Shown piece after piece: positions 1 through 8,328 of a stretch of DNA of 64,000 bases (the first letter of the stretch is position 1; each line of letters opens with the position of its first letter). This DNA comes from Thiohalocapsa sp. PB-PSB1. GTDB lineage: Bacteria > Pseudomonadota > Gammaproteobacteria > Chromatiales > Chromatiaceae. The notes under the pieces are model-generated. The model was given only the letters and a program-made list of their open reading frames with translations. It was not told the DNA's origin and made no database searches. The stretch is taken from positions 5,890,001 to 5,954,000 of the forward strand of contig CP050890.1 in assembly GCA_016745215.1 (NCBI GenBank), in the 5' to 3' direction. A program made the position numbers and the translations under genes.

Positions 1-145
1 GTGCTTTGGCCTCTGGCGAGCGGGCCACGACGCAGCCGTCATTGTTCGACAAGACCACCAGCGGCCGGCCGCTCAGATCCGGGCGGAAGACCTGCTCGCA
101 GGAGGCATAGAAGCTGTTGCAGTCGACCAGGGCGATGGCGGCCAT
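1..145 (-). CDS. umuC: UmuC-like Y-family DNA polymerase, N-terminal part
   Basis: Only the first 48 codons lie in the window; the gene runs off the left edge. The translation begins MAAIALVDCNSFYASCEQVF, the typical start of UmuC with the metal-binding Asp in VDCNSFYASCE and the SNNDGCVVAR motif about 35 residues in. UmuC is the catalytic subunit of error-prone polymerase V, acting with UmuD' in translesion synthesis. The ATG lies one base after the umuD stop, so the two genes are surely co-transcribed. Family assignment is safe; whether the rest of the gene is intact cannot be seen. Confidence 0.9.
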   Translation of the reverse strand, partial: MAAIALVDCNSFYASCEQVFRPDLSGRPLVVLSNNDGCVVARSPEAKA

Positions 146-146
146 C

Positions 147-716
147 TCAGAGCGTCTTGATGATGCGCGTTACAACGCCCCAGACGCTCAGCTCCTGACC
201 CTCCCGCAAGGCGATGGGCGGATAGTCCGGGTGCGAGGCTTCCAGGCCGACTCGACCGCCTTTGCGATAGAGTCGCTTGACCGTGAATTCGCCATCCACC
301 ACGGCCACCACGACCCGCCCATGGGTCGCCTCCAGTGACCGATCCACCACCAGCACATCGCCATCGTCGATCCCGGCCCCGGTCATCGACTCGCCGCGCA
401 CCCGCAGCAGAAAGGTCGCTTCGGTATTCGGGGCCAGCAGTTCGTTCAGATCGATGGCGGCATCCTGGTCGTCCTCGGCCGGAGAGGGGAAACCGGCGCG
501 CACCGGCCAGGCCATGAACGGCATCTCGCGGCGCACCGCGCTGGGGGTGACGCGGCCCATGATAGTGACTGGTCGGGTCGCTTCCAGGCGGCGGAGAAAT
601 GCCTCGAGGGGGTCGTGCACCAGCGAGACCTGGCTTGCCGGTGCATGCAGGAGTCGGGTTGGCTCATTATGGCGCCTGGTGCCGCTGGGGCGTTCCGGGC
701 TGTGCGGATTCGACAT
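147..716 (-). CDS. umuD: UmuD-like S24 autoprotease, SOS mutagenesis
   Basis: The 189-aa product has the LexA/UmuD peptidase fold. The Ala-Gly self-cleavage site is in RAGFPSPAEDD, the catalytic Ser in RGESMTGAGI and the catalytic Lys in EFTVKRLY. Cleavage would give UmuD', the partner of UmuC, whose gene starts one base after the stop. I chose the ATG at 716 because a GAGG sits just upstream; a TTG at 773 would extend the product to 208 aa. Even from 716 it is longer than the roughly 140 aa usual for UmuD because of about 65 extra residues before the cleavage site, rich in Arg, Pro and Ser. I see no convincing LexA box upstream, so SOS control is assumed from the family. Confidence 0.88.
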   Translation of the reverse strand: MSNPHSPERPSGTRRHNEPTRLLHAPASQVSLVHDPLEAFLRRLEATRPVTIMGRVTPSAVRREMPFMAWPVRAGFPSPAEDDQDAAIDLNELLAPNTEATFLLRVRGESMTGAGIDDGDVLVVDRSLEATHGRVVVAVVDGEFTVKRLYRKGGRVGLEASHPDYPPIALREGQELSVWGVVTRIIKTL

Positions 717-820
717 TGGATGGACCTCGCTGAATGATCGTTCTCGTTGGTTTAGGCAGGCGCCGTTATTCAAGACTAGTGCCTTGGTGCAGATGTTCCA
801 AGACAGTCTCCGGTCGTTAT

Positions 821-899
821 CGTTGTCGTTGTCGTTGTCATAATCGTCTTAGCCGAATGCTCGATAACGACTACGATTACGACAACGACAACGACAACG
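821..899. repeat. Long hairpin of CGTTGTC units
   Basis: Two 27-nt arms (821-847 and 873-899) of a repeated CGTTGT/ACAACG unit are inverted copies with one mismatch around a 25-nt loop. A diverged relative with the same central TCTTAG and the same right arm lies near 40999-41060, so this is a small dispersed repeat family. Role unknown. Confidence 0.7.
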
Positions 900-940
900 A
901 ACCGCCTCGGGATTTCTGTACCGCTCCACTAGGTTGGCCA

Positions 941-1013
941 ATGTGAATGCAGCCTATGTGAATGCAGCCTATGTGAATGCAGCCTATGTGAATGCAGCCT
1001 ATGTGAATGCACC
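941..1013. repeat. 15-bp tandem repeat, five copies
   Basis: The unit TATGTGAATGCAGCC is repeated about five times head to tail; the first copy lacks its first base and the last is slightly changed. There are no spacers, so it is a simple minisatellite and not a CRISPR array. It could be read as a VNAAY peptide repeat but there is no support for a gene. Confidence 0.85.
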
Positions 1014-1026
1014 TTGCCTGAAGCTA

Positions 1027-1143
1027 AGGCGATTACTGGAGAGAAACAGACCAACTGGCGCCGGCTTCTCGTTCGCCCTGGCGCAACGTCGATGGCGGAC
1101 CAGAAGACAAGCCAGGTGGTCTGTTTCTCGACAGAAATCGCGC
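1027..1143. mobile_element. MITE-like element, family 1, copy 1
   Basis: An element of about 117 bp with imperfect inverted ends of about 26 bp: GGCGATTACTGGAGAGAAAC on the left, and on the right the complement of GCGATTTCTGTCGAGAAACA. A related copy in reverse orientation lies at 43333-43460. It has no coding capacity. I could not identify a clear target duplication. Confidence 0.65.
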
Positions 1144-1245
1144 AAGCCTGGCGCGCACCGGAGCAAGGACCCCGAGTTCGAGGCGAACAACCGGTATGCC
1201 AGCTCTGGCTCCGGCGGCTGCTGTATCGGACAGATAGGTCATAGC

Positions 1246-1492
1246 TAGGCTGTCGAAATCTGCCGTCTCACTAAAACAAGCGCTTCCCGGTTTATGGATG
1301 CTTAGTCGGTGTCGGTGTCAAGGTCGGAATTCGGGATTGGTATCGAGCTGGCTGCTTTGATCGATGAGCGGATGCGATTCCGATTCCGATAGCGACCCCG
1401 ACACCGATTCGGTTTCCTCAGTGCGTTCGATGATGCAATTCAAGACCCGGAATCGGTTTGGCATCAAAACTCAGGACATTTCGACAGCCTAG
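1246..1492. mobile_element. MITE-like element, family 2, copy 1
   Basis: This 247-bp non-coding element begins TAGGCTGTCGAAAT and ends in its inverted copy. It is flanked by GTCATAGC (1238-1245) and GTCACAGC (1493-1500), an 8-bp target duplication with one mismatch. A close copy sits at 41176-41428. Both contain strings of GTCGGTGTC-type triplets inside. A parent transposase with these ends is not present in the window. Confidence 0.75.
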
Positions 1493-1528
1493 GTCACAGC
1501 TCAATCATTTTAGCTCAGGTCGCCCAAC

Positions 1529-3346
1529 TCATGGCAATGCAAAACCGGCGACGGGCTGGTGCAGAGAGATGAAGTAAGCCTCGCCGCGGCGCAATGCAAA
1601 GCGACTGCCGGCAGGGTTGCCGTCGGCATCGTAACCGAGGGTCTCGAAGCGGCCTTCGGCGGGGATGTAGCGGCGGATGGCCGCGACGATGCCAGGGCCT
1701 CCCAGGGCTGCGAGCAGGGCGGCGGCGTCGAGGCCGGCGGGAATGCCTCTGAGGCCGATCAGGTGTTGGCCGGCGACCAGGTCGATCGAGCCGGCGCCGG
1801 GGATGCCGGCGATGGTCAGGTCGGCGGCGGCGGTCATCTCGATGATCAGGCCTCGATAGGGCTGAATCTGAAAGTCCAGACCTTGCACTTGGCCGTCGAT
1901 GCGGCTGACGCGCTCAATGGCTTGGGTATTCGGGTCGAGATGGGCAATGGCAATCAGGTTGGGGCCGATCCGCTCGGCGAGATCGAAAGCGGTCAGCCCC
2001 GGGTCCATCGGCAATGCCACCAGATTCATGCCGCTGCGCAGCATCAGGCGCAGATCCGCCTGGCCGGGGTCGGTGCGCAGCGCAAATTCGCCGGCGTCCG
2101 GCTCGCCGTCGGCATCGAGGTCGCCGCTGCCGTCGCGACCGGGATCGCCGAAATAGAGTTCTTCCCAAAGATCGGCCATGCTGTCGGCGTCCGCGTCATT
2201 GCCGTCGCGGTCGATGGCGATGGGTGCCAGGGCGTAGGCGGTGGCCGATGCGGCGGTCTCGCGGATGGTGGCGTACAGCCAGTAGATGCCGTCGGCGACG
2301 CCGAGCGTGTTCCAGTCGTAGCGATCGGCATTGCCGTCGGGCTCGGCGGGCAGGCCGGTGACAATGACATTGCCGTCGGCGCCGGTGTCGTTGTCGTCGA
2401 GGTATAGGTCGATCAGGGCATTGGGATCGGTGCCGGCGTCTTCCCAGCCGATGACGATGTCTTCGCCCTTGCTGTACAGAGGCCTTGCTGGCGCGATCAA
2501 GGCGATGCTCGGGCCGCTGCCGATGGCAAAGGTGACCGGGTGTATGCTGGCGACGCTGAAGTCGGCGGTCAGCGGCAATTCGACGACCTGGGTCATCTGC
2601 TCGCGGCCGTCGCCGCGCTCCAGCGTCAGCCTGAGTGTCTCGTTGCCGGAGGGCTGCCAATTGGTGCCGTCGGCGGCCATCAGATTGCCAAGGGCCAGCA
2701 CGGCCTGGTCGACGGCAGCACCGTCGCCGACCACGGCCGCAACCGGATGGGCGCTGTCGTCGGTCTCGACGCGGATCAGCCAGGCCTCGGGATCGGCATC
2801 GTTGATGCTGACCAGCAGCTGGTGGTTGGCAGAGAGAAAGCCGGTCTGGCCCGGGGTGGTCAGGCTGGCCGGGGCGCCGGCGGGCCATTGCGCCTGTTCG
2901 CTGCCGTCGTCGGCGAGCATATGGAACCAATAGGCGGTGTCCGGCGCGGCACCGTCGATGCGGATGCGCAACAGCCCGCGGGCTTTGATGCGCTCGGCGA
3001 GGGCGCGCTTGGCATTGTCCTGCTGATAGACCTCGGTCAGGGCGGGGTCGCCGCCTTGCAATGCAAGCTGGGTGATATGCAGCTGGTGGCTGATGTCCTG
3101 ACTGCCTGCCGCGTCGGCATAGATGCGCACTCCGATCTGCGCCGGCCCCGAGGCCGCGCCAATCAGCGTAAAGCCGGATGGGGTGACGTCGGTGAGCGTC
3201 ACGCGGTTGATCTCCAGGGCCGGGGCGGCGCGCGTCCAGATGGCCAGCAGGATGGCGGCCAGCGCGAGCATCAGGCTTGCAGCCCGGGGAAGACGATGGC
3301 CGAGGGCCGCGGCGGCGCCAGGGTTGCTCGAGAGCCGAGTGGTCAC
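1529..3346 (-). CDS. Exported protein with calcium-loop segment, last gene of giant-protein cluster
   Basis: The 605-aa product has a signal peptide (hydrophobic LMLALAAILLAIW around residues 25-38). An N-terminal beta-rich, fibronectin-like part starts at LEINRVTLTDV. A domain around residues 270-370 is followed by acidic Asp-rich loops near 380-430 (DRDGNDADADSMADLWEE, DGSGDLDADGEPDAGEF) that resemble thrombospondin type-3/dockerin calcium loops. The last 170 residues are a separate module containing GMNLVALPMDP. The GTG start overlaps the stop of the rhodanese gene (GTGA) and has AAGGAG upstream, implying translational coupling. I do not recognise a specific family. Context suggests a partner of the giant secreted protein at the cell surface; that is inference. 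Confidence 0.75.
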   Translation of the reverse strand: MTTRLSSNPGAAAALGHRLPRAASLMLALAAILLAIWTRAAPALEINRVTLTDVTPSGFTLIGAASGPAQIGVRIYADAAGSQDISHQLHITQLALQGGDPALTEVYQQDNAKRALAERIKARGLLRIRIDGAAPDTAYWFHMLADDGSEQAQWPAGAPASLTTPGQTGFLSANHQLLVSINDADPEAWLIRVETDDSAHPVAAVVGDGAAVDQAVLALGNLMAADGTNWQPSGNETLRLTLERGDGREQMTQVVELPLTADFSVASIHPVTFAIGSGPSIALIAPARPLYSKGEDIVIGWEDAGTDPNALIDLYLDDNDTGADGNVIVTGLPAEPDGNADRYDWNTLGVADGIYWLYATIRETAASATAYALAPIAIDRDGNDADADSMADLWEELYFGDPGRDGSGDLDADGEPDAGEFALRTDPGQADLRLMLRSGMNLVALPMDPGLTAFDLAERIGPNLIAIAHLDPNTQAIERVSRIDGQVQGLDFQIQPYRGLIIEMTAAADLTIAGIPGAGSIDLVAGQHLIGLRGIPAGLDAAALLAALGGPGIVAAIRRYIPAEGRFETLGYDADGNPAGSRFALRRGEAYFISLHQPVAGFALP

Positions 3347-4215
3347 GGTGTGGTCTCCTTCCTCAGGGTCGGCGGCGCCTTGTCGGCACGCAATGCGTAT
3401 TCGCCGCCGGACAGGATGACGATGCGATGCAGGCCGCGGCTGCGCAATCGGCGGGCGATCCGCTCGGCGCTGCCGTCGCCGCGGTCGATCAGGACCGTCA
3501 GCCGATCAGGATCCAGCTCGCGCAGCCAGGCGCCTGTCCCGGCCTTGCGCTGGAGGCGCTGGGTACCGGGGAAGCGCTCGCCCAAGTCGGTCAGCCTGTG
3601 CGGCGTCTCGATGTCGACGACGCCACCGACACGGCGGTGGGCTTGGCTGGACCCTTCGCTCTGGGCTACTGGTCCGGATGCTGGCTCAGATGCTGGCCCG
3701 GGTGCTATTCCGAATGCACCCTGCCCCGCCGTGCGTCGGCCATCGCGGTCGCGCAGGTCGACCAGCACCAGATCGGGTTCGGTCGCGACCAGGCGCGCCA
3801 GCTCGGCGTGGTCGATCTCCGCCAGCAGTTCCCGGTGCAGTCCGCGAGCCTGGGTGGTGCGCGCCGGCTCGACACCCTGCCAAGCGGCAAAGCCGCCCTG
3901 CAGGGGCTCGGCGACAATGCCGGGCTTGTCGGCCAGGGCGGCGAGGGCCCGATGCACCGGCTGCGGGTCGATGCCGTCGCCATAGACGATGACCTCGCCG
4001 AGAGGCGGCAAGCGTTTGTGCGCCAACAGTCCGGCGGGCAGATTGATGGCGCCGGGAATATGGCCCGTTGCATAGCGGGCCTGGGCTCGTACATCGATCA
4101 ATGTCGGCGGGTCATCGGCCTGCAGCCGCGCGCGCAGTTCGGCCGGAGTCAGGGCCGCGGCGCCCGGCACCGCCAATACCAGTAGCCCAAGGATGATCAG
4201 CAGTCGGTGTGGCAT
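3343..4215 (-). CDS. Exported tandem rhodanese-like protein
   Basis: The product (290 aa) has a signal peptide (MPHRLLIILGLLVLAVPGAAA) and a clear rhodanese fold in the first half: TLIDVRAQARYATGHIPGAI, then GGFAAWQGVEPA. A second rhodanese-like half follows (LVLVDLRDRDGRR ... TVLIDRGDGSAERIARRL). Active rhodaneses carry a Cys at the end of the central strand. Here the equivalent places read VIVYGDG and VLIDRGDG, so both halves appear to lack the catalytic Cys and may only bind or scaffold. GGGAGG precedes the ATG. The gene starts 3 bp after the 1369-aa gene and overlaps the next gene, so it belongs to the same transcript. Sulfurtransferase activity should not be assumed. Confidence 0.8.
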   Translation of the reverse strand: MPHRLLIILGLLVLAVPGAAALTPAELRARLQADDPPTLIDVRAQARYATGHIPGAINLPAGLLAHKRLPPLGEVIVYGDGIDPQPVHRALAALADKPGIVAEPLQGGFAAWQGVEPARTTQARGLHRELLAEIDHAELARLVATEPDLVLVDLRDRDGRRTAGQGAFGIAPGPASEPASGPVAQSEGSSQAHRRVGGVVDIETPHRLTDLGERFPGTQRLQRKAGTGAWLRELDPDRLTVLIDRGDGSAERIARRLRSRGLHRIVILSGGEYALRADKAPPTLRKETTP

Positions 4216-4218
4216 GGC

Positions 4219-7200
4219 TCAGCCTCCCGGTATCCAGTTTGTCACGGGGTTGATCAGCTCGATCAGCACCACCGCGAGCCGGCCGATCGGGAAGTCGTCG
4301 CCGACGATGGCGCCGGCGGATACGTTGGCGCTGCGCCAGCGGCCGGTCTCCGCATCGAGCAGCCGCACCGCGGCAATCCTGGCCGGCCCGAGCTCGCGTA
4401 TCAGCCGGTAGGCGCCATAGTCGTCGGGGAAGCAGTCGTAGGCGAGCGCATTGCTGCCGGCAGCCAGGTCCAGCGCCGCGCAGCCGCCCTGGCCCAGCTC
4501 CAGTACCCTCGCCTGACCAAAGGCGGCCCAGATGAAGCTCCCCGGGTTGAGCGGGAAGTTCGGGCCGCTGGGACCAGCACCATCCCAGACAACGGTTTCG
4601 GTCACCGGCACTGGAGTCAGGCTGGTGTAACGCGTAATGGCGGTTACGCCGGCCTGTTCGTGCCATAGGCTCAGCAGGCCATGGGCGTCGCCCAGGTAGT
4701 CGGCCATGCCGGTGGTGACGACAATGGCGTTGTTGTTGTTGAACACCGGCTGCAGATCCGGCAGCGGGGCGGCATGGACGCGCATCGCGGCACCGCTGCC
4801 GTCGATCCAGAGTACCTGCCCGTCGGCCAGTACCGGTGCCTGCTTGACGCCGCCGCTGTTGCTAAGCTGCAGACCGCCGCCGGCCCAGTGCATCAGCCGC
4901 AGATCGATGCCCTGCTCGCCGCCGGCGTCGTCGGCATAGACCACCCAGGGACCGTTCAGTGCCGGCCGGGTCTCGTCCTGCGGACTGTCGGTGAGCCGTT
5001 GCTCGACGCCGCGGCGCAGATCGAAGCCGTACAGGTCGAGCTGGGTGTTGCGGTTGTCGGACCAGACGATGCGTTCATCGGCGATGTCCGGATGATATTG
5101 GCCGCCGGGGTCGGTGGTGATGCGGCGCACGTCGCCGTTGCGCAGGTCGGCCAGGTAGATCTCGCCGTAGCCTGGATCGCGGAAATCCTGCCAGACCACG
5201 CGGCCGCGGTGCAGGCGCGGGTCGAGCTGGTCTTGGGTGGTCGGATCGACGCTGATGCTTGTGCCGTCGAGCAGATGCCGGGCGATCACCTGCCAGGGCG
5301 CGTTGTCGTCTCCGCTCGGGCGCTGCTGGTAAACCACCCAGGGCCAGTCGACGGCTGGGCGGGTCTCGTCCAGGTCCGCTGTTGCGGTCAATGCGGCGTT
5401 GGCGGTGCCGGCCGTCAGATCGGTCCACCAGATGTCCCAATTGCCGTCGGGCCGACGATCCTGCCAGACCAGGATGCGACCGTCGGTGTCCGGACGCTCC
5501 TGGTTCAGCGGCCCGTCGGCGATCACCAATGCCGGGGCACTGTCACGCAGGTTCTGGGCTAGGATGTCCCAGTTGCCGGCGCGCTGATCCTGCCAGACGG
5601 CCCAGTGCCCGGCTGCCCGCACCCGCGCCTGTGGTGCATCGCCATCGTCCAGCACCGCCGCGGCGGCCAGCAGGTCGGCCACCTCGACCGCGACGATGCC
5701 GTTGCCGGTGCGGCCCAGGTCGTCGGTCAGGCTGACCATGACGCTGTACCAGCCCGCGGGCACCGGCACGCCGGCATCGTCGCGACCGTCCCAGTGGAAG
5801 CTGCTGGCGATGTCGTCTACTTGGCCCAGATCCTCGCCGCGGACCTGCTGTTCGGCGGGCAGCCGATAGCCATAGCCGCGGTCGATCAGCCAGGTCAGGC
5901 TGGAGGCGCCCGGCGCATCCGCGGGACAGGCTTCGGACTGGTTGGCCCGCGGCAGCACCTCGACCTGGTGCTCGCCGGGCGCCAGGCCGGTCAGTTCGAT
6001 GGGTTCGCCGGGCTGGGTTTCGGGACGGTAGAAGCTGCCGTCGATGCGCCAGCAGTAGGTATCGCTGCCCACCAGGTCGAACACCGCGGTGTCGGTCGCG
6101 GCGGGCTGCTCCAGGTTGCCGGTCAGCCAGACCGGGGTGTCGGCCACCTGCCAGCCGACGGACAGGGCCTGGTCGGGGTCGGGATAGTCGCCATGGCTGC
6201 TGCGCCCGAGCACGTCGACGACCACCAGGCCGGCCAGCCCGTTCAGCTCGATGGGCTGGGCGACGTCGCGCTCCTCGCTCCAAGCGCCGCCGTTCAGGCG
6301 CCAGCGGTAATGGTCGACTTGAACGCCGCCGACCGTCAGAGTCGCATCGGCCTGGGGCGTCGGCGTCGAGGGCACGCCGGTGAGGGTCGGCGCGCCATAG
6401 ACGCCGCGATAGACATCCACCCGCGCGTCCAGCCGGCTGCCGTAGAGCAGGCCCTGGAAGTTGACGGCGCGCCGATCGGGCCGGATCGACAGCGCATCGC
6501 CGCTGACGAACAGCGGTTCGCTGGAGGCATCCAGACTCGCCAGCTGCGGATGGGCGGCCACCACCACCAGCGTCACCTGCTGCTCGGCCTCGCGATTTCC
6601 AGCGGCATCCTCGGAATAGAAGCTGAGCTGGTGCTCGCCGGCCTGTGCGATCCAGAACGGGTAGGCCGGTCGAAACTCGACTTCGTCGTCGAGGCGCAGA
6701 TAGGTTCCCACCGGGCTTGCGTCCTCGACGGTGAAAAACAGCTGGGTATCGGGCAGGATGTAATAGCGTCCGGCCTGTTCCTGGGCCTCGCCGACGAAGC
6801 GCAGCCGGGTCACCGGCGGCTCATTGTCGTCCTCGGGCGGCGCATAGGTGACAGTGTAGCTGTACTCGCCCAGGGCGACGAAGTCGAAGATGTTCAGCCA
6901 GGTCAGCTTGGCATTGTCGGACTCGCGGTAGCGGATGTGCGTCCAGTAATTGTGCGGGTCGAGCAATTTGCCGTCGGAGCGTACGACAGATTCGATCGCA
7001 TACTTGGCCTGGGCCGGGTCGTCCACGCGCAGGAAGACCCAGTTCTCGAAATCCGCCGTGGCATCGATGACGGCGGTGCGGCTGGCCGGGGCATAGGAGG
7101 CGACCTCGACTTGCGACAGCTGGTTCACCGGCAATACGTTGCAGTCGCTTTCGTAGAGGGCATCCGGGATCAGCTCTTCGCCGCCCTGGGTTTCGGCCAG

Positions 7201-8328
7201 AAAGTCGAGCAGGTCATCGCGCCCGGGCTGATCGTTGAGCACCTCTTGGACCATGAAATAGGCGTTCAGATCGGTGATGATCGAGGTGTCGCGCCCACCC
7301 AGCTCGGAGGCGTGGGTGTAGCTGGCCTTGAATTCGGTGAACTCGCCGGACAGGCTGGTGATCATGTCCCAGGCGCCCTTGCGGCAGCGCGAGGGTTCGA
7401 TATCGCCCAATTCCACCTTCAGGCTGGTGTCGTCCGTGGGCTGGTCGTCGACCCGCGCGCCCAACAGCCGCGGCACCACCAACAGTCCCTGCTCGTTCTC
7501 GACGATGCGCGGCTGCTCGGAGTTGATGCGTACGTTGCGAGCCGGACCGAAGCCCTGATTGCGCACCAGCACGCCGAGGGTGAACGGGATCGGCGCCTCG
7601 ACGATCTCGGGCGTGAAGGGGTCGTCGCCGTCCACGTCCCGCGGCTGGAAGTAGGTGATGTCGAGCTGCGGCTCCGGCAGCACCCTGATGCGGTCCGGGA
7701 TCACCGCCAGCACGTCCGCCGGCAACGGCTCGCCGTACAGGGCGCCGCCCAGCTCGGCGCCGACCCGGTAGACCAGTCCGTCCGCTGACTCGCCGCCGGC
7801 GGCGATTTTCGGGATGATGAACCAGCTCACCTGCGCGGTCTCGCCGGGGCGGATGATGCCGGTGCCGTCGACGGCATTGATGCCTTGGATCTCCGGCGGC
7901 TGGACGAAGAAGCGGTCCGAGGCGTCCAGGTACTGGGTCTCGCCGGGGGGGCGGAATTGGAAGGTCAGGGCTGCGGAAAAATCCGTCAGACTGGCGTCGC
8001 CCTCGTTGTTGGTGACCTCCAATGTGGCCAGGAAGCCGATCCGCTCCAGCGCCAGCTCCTGGATGATCTCGATTTTGACCAGGGAGCAAAGTCCCTGGAA
8101 CTGCTGCGCCGCATGGGTGGCCTGCGGCAATGCCAGCAGAACGGCCAGTAACAGAGGTGGCAGCAGAGGCAGCGCGGGCACCGCTGGTCGACGCAGACGA
8201 GGAACGCGCGCCGAGGGCCGGCGCGGCGTCGGTTGCGGGTGGTCCGATGGCGCATGCCGAGGTGCATCCGGGCGGCCCGGCGGCCGCGGCCCAACGCGGG
8301 GGAACGGCGAGCGTTGTAAGCGAATCAT
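4219..8328 (-). CDS. Large secreted protein with beta-propeller-like repeats
   Basis: The 1369-aa product has a hydrophobic signal at about residues 50-72 (LLPPLLLAVLLALPQATHA) after an unusually long Arg/Pro-rich N-terminus. The first 330 residues look like CARDB/Ig-type modules (PFTLGVLVRNQGFG). A FlgD-like Ig segment (FHWDGRDDAGVPVPAGWYS) precedes several TolB/WD-type blades with recurring WQDxR, VWSDNR and GPWVVY motifs (roughly residues 940-1200). The ATG overlaps the stop of the giant gene as ATGA, which supports this start and translational coupling. The protein is probably exported or surface-held. No enzymatic motif was recognised; the propeller suggests protein-protein or glycan binding. 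Function unknown. Confidence 0.8.
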   Translation of the reverse strand: MIRLQRSPFPRVGPRPPGRPDAPRHAPSDHPQPTPRRPSARVPRLRRPAVPALPLLPPLLLAVLLALPQATHAAQQFQGLCSLVKIEIIQELALERIGFLATLEVTNNEGDASLTDFSAALTFQFRPPGETQYLDASDRFFVQPPEIQGINAVDGTGIIRPGETAQVSWFIIPKIAAGGESADGLVYRVGAELGGALYGEPLPADVLAVIPDRIRVLPEPQLDITYFQPRDVDGDDPFTPEIVEAPIPFTLGVLVRNQGFGPARNVRINSEQPRIVENEQGLLVVPRLLGARVDDQPTDDTSLKVELGDIEPSRCRKGAWDMITSLSGEFTEFKASYTHASELGGRDTSIITDLNAYFMVQEVLNDQPGRDDLLDFLAETQGGEELIPDALYESDCNVLPVNQLSQVEVASYAPASRTAVIDATADFENWVFLRVDDPAQAKYAIESVVRSDGKLLDPHNYWTHIRYRESDNAKLTWLNIFDFVALGEYSYTVTYAPPEDDNEPPVTRLRFVGEAQEQAGRYYILPDTQLFFTVEDASPVGTYLRLDDEVEFRPAYPFWIAQAGEHQLSFYSEDAAGNREAEQQVTLVVVAAHPQLASLDASSEPLFVSGDALSIRPDRRAVNFQGLLYGSRLDARVDVYRGVYGAPTLTGVPSTPTPQADATLTVGGVQVDHYRWRLNGGAWSEERDVAQPIELNGLAGLVVVDVLGRSSHGDYPDPDQALSVGWQVADTPVWLTGNLEQPAATDTAVFDLVGSDTYCWRIDGSFYRPETQPGEPIELTGLAPGEHQVEVLPRANQSEACPADAPGASSLTWLIDRGYGYRLPAEQQVRGEDLGQVDDIASSFHWDGRDDAGVPVPAGWYSVMVSLTDDLGRTGNGIVAVEVADLLAAAAVLDDGDAPQARVRAAGHWAVWQDQRAGNWDILAQNLRDSAPALVIADGPLNQERPDTDGRILVWQDRRPDGNWDIWWTDLTAGTANAALTATADLDETRPAVDWPWVVYQQRPSGDDNAPWQVIARHLLDGTSISVDPTTQDQLDPRLHRGRVVWQDFRDPGYGEIYLADLRNGDVRRITTDPGGQYHPDIADERIVWSDNRNTQLDLYGFDLRRGVEQRLTDSPQDETRPALNGPWVVYADDAGGEQGIDLRLMHWAGGGLQLSNSGGVKQAPVLADGQVLWIDGSGAAMRVHAAPLPDLQPVFNNNNAIVVTTGMADYLGDAHGLLSLWHEQAGVTAITRYTSLTPVPVTETVVWDGAGPSGPNFPLNPGSFIWAAFGQARVLELGQGGCAALDLAAGSNALAYDCFPDDYGAYRLIRELGPARIAAVRLLDAETGRWRSANVSAGAIVGDDFPIGRLAVVLIELINPVTNWIPGG

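Noticed and set aside
717..800. LexA/SOS box upstream of umuD
   Set aside because: I looked for CTGT-N8-ACAG and GAAC-N-GTTC type palindromes near the start and found none that was convincing.
941..1013. Possible CRISPR array
   Set aside because: The 15-bp units are directly adjacent without spacers; this is a minisatellite.
5605..7788. A 727-codon plus-strand open frame opposite the 1369-aa gene
   Set aside because: It mirrors the GC-rich codon pattern of the minus-strand gene, has a repetitive low-complexity composition and no recognisable domain.
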